A DNA stretch of 26,966 nucleotides from CADEED01 sp046733635 (GTDB taxonomy: Bacteria > Pseudomonadota > Gammaproteobacteria > Steroidobacterales > Steroidobacteraceae). The stretch covers positions 1 through 26,966 of the forward strand of contig JBKPPO010000356.1 in NCBI GenBank assembly GCA_046733635.1. The letters are read 5' to 3'. How positions within the stretch are numbered: the stretch's first letter is position 1; each line of letters opens with the position of its first letter. The notes under the pieces were generated by a model that was not told where the DNA came from, searched no databases, and worked only from the letters and a program-made list of their open reading frames with translations. This document shows, one piece after another, positions 23,133 through 26,966 of the stretch. The translations under genes were made by a program, and so were the position numbers.

Positions 23133-25151
23133 ATGAAGTCAGTATCGATGTCTGTGTTCGCCCTGATCGTCCTGTCCATGACCGCGCATGCGGACACATG
23201 GACTCCTGACAACGGCAACGGCACGTTCACCAATCCGCTCTTCTACGAGGAGTTCTCGGACCCCGACCTGATCCGCGTGGGCGAGGACTATTACCTCACC
23301 GGCACGACCATGCACTCGATGCCGGGGCTGCCGGTGCTCCACTCCCGGGACCTCGTGAACTGGAAGCTGCTCGGCTACGCCATGCAGCGCCTGGACCTCG
23401 GGCCCAAGTTCCGGCTCGAGGACGGCAAGAACGTCTACGGTCAAGGTCTCTGGGCGCCGTCGTTCCGATATCACGACGGCACGTTCTACATCTTCAGCAA
23501 CGTGAACCGGCACGTCACGCAGGTGTTCACCGCGAAGAATCCCGCCGGACCCTGGCAGCACCGCCAGATGAAGCGCACGTTGCACGATCTGTCCGTGCTG
23601 TTCGACGACGGCAAGGCGTACGTGATCTGGGGTTATCGCGGCATCCGGCTCGCGCAGCTCAACGAGGCGCTCGACGACATCGTCCCCGGCACCGAGCGCG
23701 AGATCATTCCCGAGAACGCCGGCATGGGTGAAGGCGTCCACTTCTACAAGATCGACGGCAAGTACTTCATCACCAGCGCGTGGTACATGGGTCGCATGCG
23801 CATGCCCGCCGCGCGCGCCGAGAAGATAGAGGGGCCCTACGAGGTCAACCAGGCCATCAGCATCGATGAGGACTTCGGGCTCCCGCAAGGCAACCATCTA
23901 GCCGAAGTGTGGGCGCGGCAGAAGCCCTTCGTGATCAAGCCCGGGGATCCCAAGAACGTCGGCCGGCTGTCGTTGCATCAGGGCGGCATCGTGCAGACGC
24001 CGCTCGGCGAGTGGTGGGGGTTCTCGATGATGGATTACAACTCGCTCGGGCGCGTGACCGCGCTGTCGCCGATCACGTGGCATGAGGGCTGGCCGTACTT
24101 CGGGTTGCACGGCAATCTCGGGCGCAATCCGCGCACGTGGGTGAAGCCGAAGACCGCGGCGCCGCAGCCCGTCGCCGTGCCCTATGTGCGCGATGACGAT
24201 TTCTCCGGGCCCGCGCTCGCGAACGTGTGGCAGTGGAATCATGTGCCGGTAGATAGCGCGTGGAAATTGGCCGGCGGAGCGTTGAACTTGACGGCGTTGC
24301 CGGCGAAGAGCTTGTGGGAGGCGCGGAATACGCTCACCCAGCGGTCCATCGGGCCGCGGTCGTCGCCGATCACCGTGCTGGATACGTCCGCGATGCGTGA
24401 GGGTGACGTCGCCGGGCTCGCCTTGTTCAATCGGCCGTACGCGTGGATCGGAGTGGAGCGCGTCGATGGGAAGGTGCGCATGGTGGCTTACGACGATCAG
24501 ACCGAGCGCGCGGAGCGGCGCGAGGTCGCGGGGACGAGGATATTCCTGCGGGCCGACTGCGACTTCATCACCGAGCGGGCGGCATTCTCGTACTCCCTGG
24601 ATGGGAAAAAGTTCCTGCCGCTGGGTGAGCCGGTGACGATGGTGTTCCAGCTCGGGACGTTCCAGGGGATTCGGTATTCGCTGTTTGCGTACAACACGCG
24701 CGGTGCGAATGGAGGAACGGCCGCGTTCGATTCGTTCAAGGTGGAGCAGCCGCATCCGCGTGGGCTGATGCGGCCGATTCCGTTCGGGGAGCGAGTGCGC
24801 TTTGCGTCTGTGGGCGCGGCATATGGACTCGGAATGCAGAGTGATGGACTGACCGCGGCCTCGCCTGCCCCGTTCAAGGTGCATGACATGAAGCTCGGAC
24901 GCGTTGCACTCGAGAGCGGCGGGCGATTCGTGACGGTGGCGGCCGATGGCAGTACCTCGGTGAAGCGGACTACGCCGGGCAAAGCGGAAAGCTTTCAGTG
25001 GATCGAAACGCCGAATGGTGATCTCGTGTTGATGTCGCTCGAGACCAGTCGGTTCTTGCGCATCGATCCTGCGAGTCGGCGGATCGTGGCGGACAGCCCG
25101 GGTCCGGCGCCGGATGGGAGCGATGGGGCGCGGTTCGGGTGGAGCAGATAA
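23133..25151 (+). CDS. Secreted glycoside hydrolase family 43 enzyme (xylosidase/arabinofuranosidase type) with C-terminal beta domains
   Basis: A 672-residue product from the ATG at 23133, with GGAGAG upstream. The signal peptide MKSVSMSVFALIVLSMTAHA precedes mature residue 21. The five-bladed propeller (about 30-330) has the GH43 residues: the base in FSDPDLIRVGEDYYLT (Asp43), the pKa-tuning Asp in LHDLSVLFDD, and the acid in GMGEGVHFYKIDGKYFI. A GH43_C2-type beta-sandwich follows (about 350-545: DDDFSGPALANVWQWNH..., ending AFDSFKVEQPHPRG). The last 120 residues (RVALESGGRFVTVAADGS..., SLETSRFLRIDP) look like a fascin-like beta-trefoil, perhaps a sugar-binding module. It probably trims xylan- or arabinan-derived oligosaccharides in the periplasm. 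The exact substrate cannot be read. Confidence 0.92.
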   Translation: MKSVSMSVFALIVLSMTAHADTWTPDNGNGTFTNPLFYEEFSDPDLIRVGEDYYLTGTTMHSMPGLPVLHSRDLVNWKLLGYAMQRLDLGPKFRLEDGKNVYGQGLWAPSFRYHDGTFYIFSNVNRHVTQVFTAKNPAGPWQHRQMKRTLHDLSVLFDDGKAYVIWGYRGIRLAQLNEALDDIVPGTEREIIPENAGMGEGVHFYKIDGKYFITSAWYMGRMRMPAARAEKIEGPYEVNQAISIDEDFGLPQGNHLAEVWARQKPFVIKPGDPKNVGRLSLHQGGIVQTPLGEWWGFSMMDYNSLGRVTALSPITWHEGWPYFGLHGNLGRNPRTWVKPKTAAPQPVAVPYVRDDDFSGPALANVWQWNHVPVDSAWKLAGGALNLTALPAKSLWEARNTLTQRSIGPRSSPITVLDTSAMREGDVAGLALFNRPYAWIGVERVDGKVRMVAYDDQTERAERREVAGTRIFLRADCDFITERAAFSYSLDGKKFLPLGEPVTMVFQLGTFQGIRYSLFAYNTRGANGGTAAFDSFKVEQPHPRGLMRPIPFGERVRFASVGAAYGLGMQSDGLTAASPAPFKVHDMKLGRVALESGGRFVTVAADGSTSVKRTTPGKAESFQWIETPNGDLVLMSLETSRFLRIDPASRRIVADSPGPAPDGSDGARFGWSR

Positions 25152-25315
25152 ACGTCGACTGCATCATGGGTCTGTGGCTCCTGCACACGCGGCCGCCAGT
25201 AGTCAGGGACTCGGGCCGCAAAGCGCGCTCCGAGCACTGGCTGAATGGCCGCGTAGTAAGCAATCTCGAGCAGAAACTCGCGCCGCGCCGGCGCAGTGAA
25301 TCGAGCGGGCTTCAC
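24995..25315 (-). pseudogene. RelE/ParE-type toxin with an internal deletion and lost stop
   Basis: The GTG at 25313-25315 overlaps the antitoxin stop by four bases (GTGA), the usual toxin-antitoxin linkage. Residues 1-36 (MKPARFTAPARREFLLEIAY then YAAIQPVLGARFAARV) match the N-terminal helices of ParE/RelE toxins. The next residues are PDYWRPRV, which resembles the very C-terminus of the same family (commonly PGYWRxR). About 50 codons of the central beta-sheet core are therefore missing, in frame, near 25207. After that the frame runs on without homology for about 60 codons into the antisense of the GH43 gene. The product is unlikely to be an active toxin. A divergent small protein is possible but less likely. 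Confidence 0.7.
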
Positions 25316-25539
25316 CGCAATAGTCGACGGGCTTCGGCGAAGACATCCTCGGCGGGATATGACTGCAATTCACCACGGTCGAAAGCAGCGACTCGCTTTT
25401 CGATCTCGACCGCCCACGCAGCCTCAATGTCTGCAACTGGGGTGTGCAATGAATCCAGGATTGACTGAGCGAGCTTGGCCCGATCGTCCGGGCTCAGCGC
25501 ACGTGCCTGCTCTTCCATTTGCTTCAGCGAAGGGGGCAT
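25312..25539 (-). CDS. Antitoxin of the addiction-module (Unstab_antitox) type
   Basis: A 75-residue acidic helical protein: MPPSLKQMEEQARALSPDD, then RAKLAQSILDSLHTP, and an acidic middle with EAAWAVEIEKRVAAFDRGELQSYPAEDVFAEARRLL. The phrases LSPDDRAKLAQSILDSL and EIEKRVAAFDRGE are hallmarks of the Unstab_antitox family paired with ParE/RelE toxins. AGAGG lies upstream of the ATG at 25537-25539. The gene looks intact although its toxin partner is damaged. It probably still represses its own promoter or is a relic free of selection. Confidence 0.85.
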   Translation of the reverse strand: MPPSLKQMEEQARALSPDDRAKLAQSILDSLHTPVADIEAAWAVEIEKRVAAFDRGELQSYPAEDVFAEARRLLR

Positions 25540-25569
25540 TTCGCACCTCTCGATGGCTGTTTATGCCAG

Positions 25570-25598
25570 ACCCTACGACTGCGCCAATTGGCCGTCAA
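25570..25598 (-). promoter_or_regulatory. Candidate antitoxin promoter with a palindrome in the spacer
   Basis: On the minus strand TTGACG (25593-25598) and TAGGGT (25570-25575) are separated by 17 bases. The spacer contains the perfect 10-bp palindrome GCCAATTGGC (25583-25592), a suitable place for autorepression by the antitoxin complex. The -10 box is weak. Confidence 0.4.
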
Positions 25599-25707
25599 TT
25601 TTCATTTCTCGCGTTTCGGGGACGGTTTGAATGCCAATCGCGCAACTTGGGATCTTCGGTAGGATCCACTTTCAACTTCGAGGGCAGCAAACTGAAGGTG
25701 GCTCGAC

Positions 25708-26499
25708 GTGAAAACAAAGAAAGAGATCGTGGACAACTGGCTGCCGCGGTACACCGGCACGCCCATCGAGAGCTTCGGCGACTACTTCCTGCTGACGAAC
25801 TTCGGCAACTACCTCGAGATCTTCGCCGAGCGCACGGGCGCCGAGATCATGGGCCGCACCCGCCCCATGCCGAACGCGACCGCTGACGGGATCTCGATGC
25901 TCAATTTCGGCATGGGCAGCGCCAACGCCGCCACCGTCATGGACTTGCTGTCCGCACGGATGCCGAAGGCCGTGCTGTTGTTAGGCAAGTGCGGCGGGCT
26001 CAAGAAGAAAGTCGGCATCGGCGACCTCGTGCTGCCGATCGCTGCCATCCGCGGCGACGGCACCAGCAATGACTATCTGCTTCCCGAAGTGCCGGCGCTG
26101 CCCGCGTTCAGCCTGCAGCGCGCCGTGTCGACCGTGATCCGCGACATGGGGCTCGATTACTGGACGGGCACCGTCTACACGACCAATCGGCGTGTTTGGG
26201 AGCACGATGGCGAGTTCAAGGACTATCTACGCCGCACGCGGGCGATGGCGATCGACATGGAGACCGCGACGATCTTCGCCGCGGGGTTCGCCAATCGCAT
26301 TCCGACCGGAGCGTTGATGCTGGTCAGTGATCAGCCGATGGTACCGGAGGGGGTGAAGACGGAGGCCTCGGATCGGAGGGTCACCGACGAGTTCGTGAAG
26401 AGGCACATCGAGATCGGGGTCGAGGCGCTGCGGTTGATCCGGCGCCATGGGAAGAGTGTCAGACATCTTCGTTTCGAAGATGGCCCTGGCGGAGAATAG
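25708..26499 (+). CDS. AMP nucleosidase, short form
   Basis: A 263-residue protein starting at GTG 25708, preceded by GAAGGTGG. AMP nucleosidase cleaves AMP to adenine and ribose-5-phosphate. The nucleoside-phosphorylase-like fold is shown by ISMLNFGMGSANAATVMDLL, then VLLLGKCGGLKKKVGIGDLVLPIAAIRGDGTSNDYL, and AMAIDMETATIFAAGFANRIPTGALMLVSDQPM, which carries the substrate-binding MET/SD region. E. coli Amn is about 484 residues with an extra N-terminal regulatory domain; this is the compact form better known from Bacteroidetes. The role would be adenylate pool control and purine salvage. It converges with the DUF11 gene, whose reading frame overlaps its 3' end by 169 bases. Confidence 0.9.
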   Translation: MKTKKEIVDNWLPRYTGTPIESFGDYFLLTNFGNYLEIFAERTGAEIMGRTRPMPNATADGISMLNFGMGSANAATVMDLLSARMPKAVLLLGKCGGLKKKVGIGDLVLPIAAIRGDGTSNDYLLPEVPALPAFSLQRAVSTVIRDMGLDYWTGTVYTTNRRVWEHDGEFKDYLRRTRAMAIDMETATIFAAGFANRIPTGALMLVSDQPMVPEGVKTEASDRRVTDEFVKRHIEIGVEALRLIRRHGKSVRHLRFEDGPGGE

Positions 26500-26966
26500 C
26501 TGGCCGCGAGCGGGCCGGTCCGCACATTCTTCCGAAGCCGCGCAGTCACTGTCAGGGCGATAGCGCACAACAAGAGCCAGTCGAGGCGACCGCCGCCTCC
26601 TTTATCGCCGCCACCTGAAGACCCGGCCGGTGTCGGCGGAGCCGCCACCGCAGTGACGGTGGCCGCCGTGTTGTTGGCGGTGATGGGGTCGATCGCATTG
26701 ACCGACACCAATCCACTCGCGGTTACCGAACCGGCTGCGCTCGCGTTGACAGTCACCGTCATGATTGCCTGGCTGCCGGCCGGCATCGCCGTGAACTCGC
26801 ACTCGGCGCGGCTCGGGGTGGGGATGCACGCGCCGCCCGCCTCCGCGGTCGCCGCGGTCACCGTGGCGCCTGTGAGCGTCAGACTGCCGGTGAGATCCAT
26901 CGCATCCGGGCCATCATTACGCACGAGCACGGCATAGGTGAACGCAGTCCCTGCCACTTTGGCCCC
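26331..26966 (-). CDS. DUF11-type surface protein, C-terminal part with GlyGly-CTERM-like anchor (partial, cut by window edge)
   Basis: The frame is open from the right edge leftward. It begins within a DUF11 immunoglobulin-like domain (AFTYAVLVRNDGPDAMDLTGS, later NAIDPITANNTAATVTAVA), a repeat found in large secreted proteins. A Gly-rich linker GSSGGGDKGGGG precedes a hydrophobic helix (LDWLLLCAIALTVTA) and basic residues RLRKN. This is the layout of GlyGly-CTERM sorting tails, which are cut by rhombosortase. Such tails normally end within a few residues of the basic cluster. Here the frame continues about 60 residues with no homology, antisense to the AMP nucleosidase gene. The original stop has probably been lost. 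Confidence 0.75.
   Translation of the reverse strand, partial: GAKVAGTAFTYAVLVRNDGPDAMDLTGSLTLTGATVTAATAEAGGACIPTPSRAECEFTAMPAGSQAIMTVTVNASAAGSVTASGLVSVNAIDPITANNTAATVTAVAAPPTPAGSSGGGDKGGGGRLDWLLLCAIALTVTARLRKNVRTGPLAASYSPPGPSSKRRCLTLFPWRRINRSASTPISMCLFTNSSVTLRSEASVFTPSGTIG

Noticed and set aside
23898..24884. A 328-codon open frame antisense to the GH43 gene
   Set aside because: Low-complexity Arg/His-rich translation without ribosome site; the sense frame is a clear GH43 enzyme.
1..26966. CRISPR array, tRNA, rRNA or insertion sequence
   Set aside because: No regularly spaced repeats, cloverleaf sequences, rRNA motifs, transposase genes or terminal inverted repeats were seen.

Overview
The window is GC-rich, almost fully coding DNA. 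Codon use, many secreted beta-propeller and lipoprotein genes, a GlyGly-CTERM-like tail, a sigma-32-type heat-shock promoter and a Pseudomonas-order LigD point to a Proteobacterium. A gammaproteobacterium of the Steroidobacter/Nevskiales kind is my best guess, but this is inference and not proven by any single marker. I see no rRNA, tRNA, insertion sequence, phage gene or CRISPR array. No gene-free stretch exceeds 300 bases.

Left part (1-5352, all minus strand): in transcription order, a DUF4336-type metallo-beta-lactamase-like protein, a tiny membrane protein, a secreted NTF2-like protein, a secreted PQQ-type beta-propeller, a two-domain KaiC-like ATPase, and the start of a receiver-like signalling protein whose ATG lies inside the KaiC gene. 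The last two form a KaiC/kinase-type signalling pair. The window cuts the second.

NHEJ locus (5434-10000): ku and a MerR-type HTH/TPR gene run leftward, separated by one base. ligD (phosphoesterase-ligase-polymerase) runs rightward from a shared 171-bp divergent promoter region. Together they encode bacterial non-homologous end joining plus an unassigned partner.

Middle (10053-16007): a secreted cytochrome c / carbohydrate-binding-like / sugar-dehydrogenase fusion; an hsp20 gene divergent from a 72-residue HTH-like gene, with matching sigma-32-like promoters facing away from each other; a secreted type-B carboxylesterase; a membrane-anchored LytTR regulator; and a lipocalin lipoprotein.

Right part (16069-26966): an overlapping OmpR-type response regulator and histidine kinase pair; a DUF4397 lipoprotein divergent from a photolyase-related gene that lacks the usual iron-sulfur ligands and is preceded by a 13-codon leader ORF; a secreted amidohydrolase; a secreted GH43 glycosidase with a palindromic candidate operator; a toxin-antitoxin locus whose toxin carries an internal deletion; a short-form AMP nucleosidase; and the 3' end of a DUF11 surface protein that reads on into the antisense of its neighbour.

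The most interesting points are the divergent heat-shock promoters, the decayed toxin with an intact antitoxin, the Fe-S-less photolyase with its leader ORF, and the one-base coupling of ku to an HTH/TPR gene.
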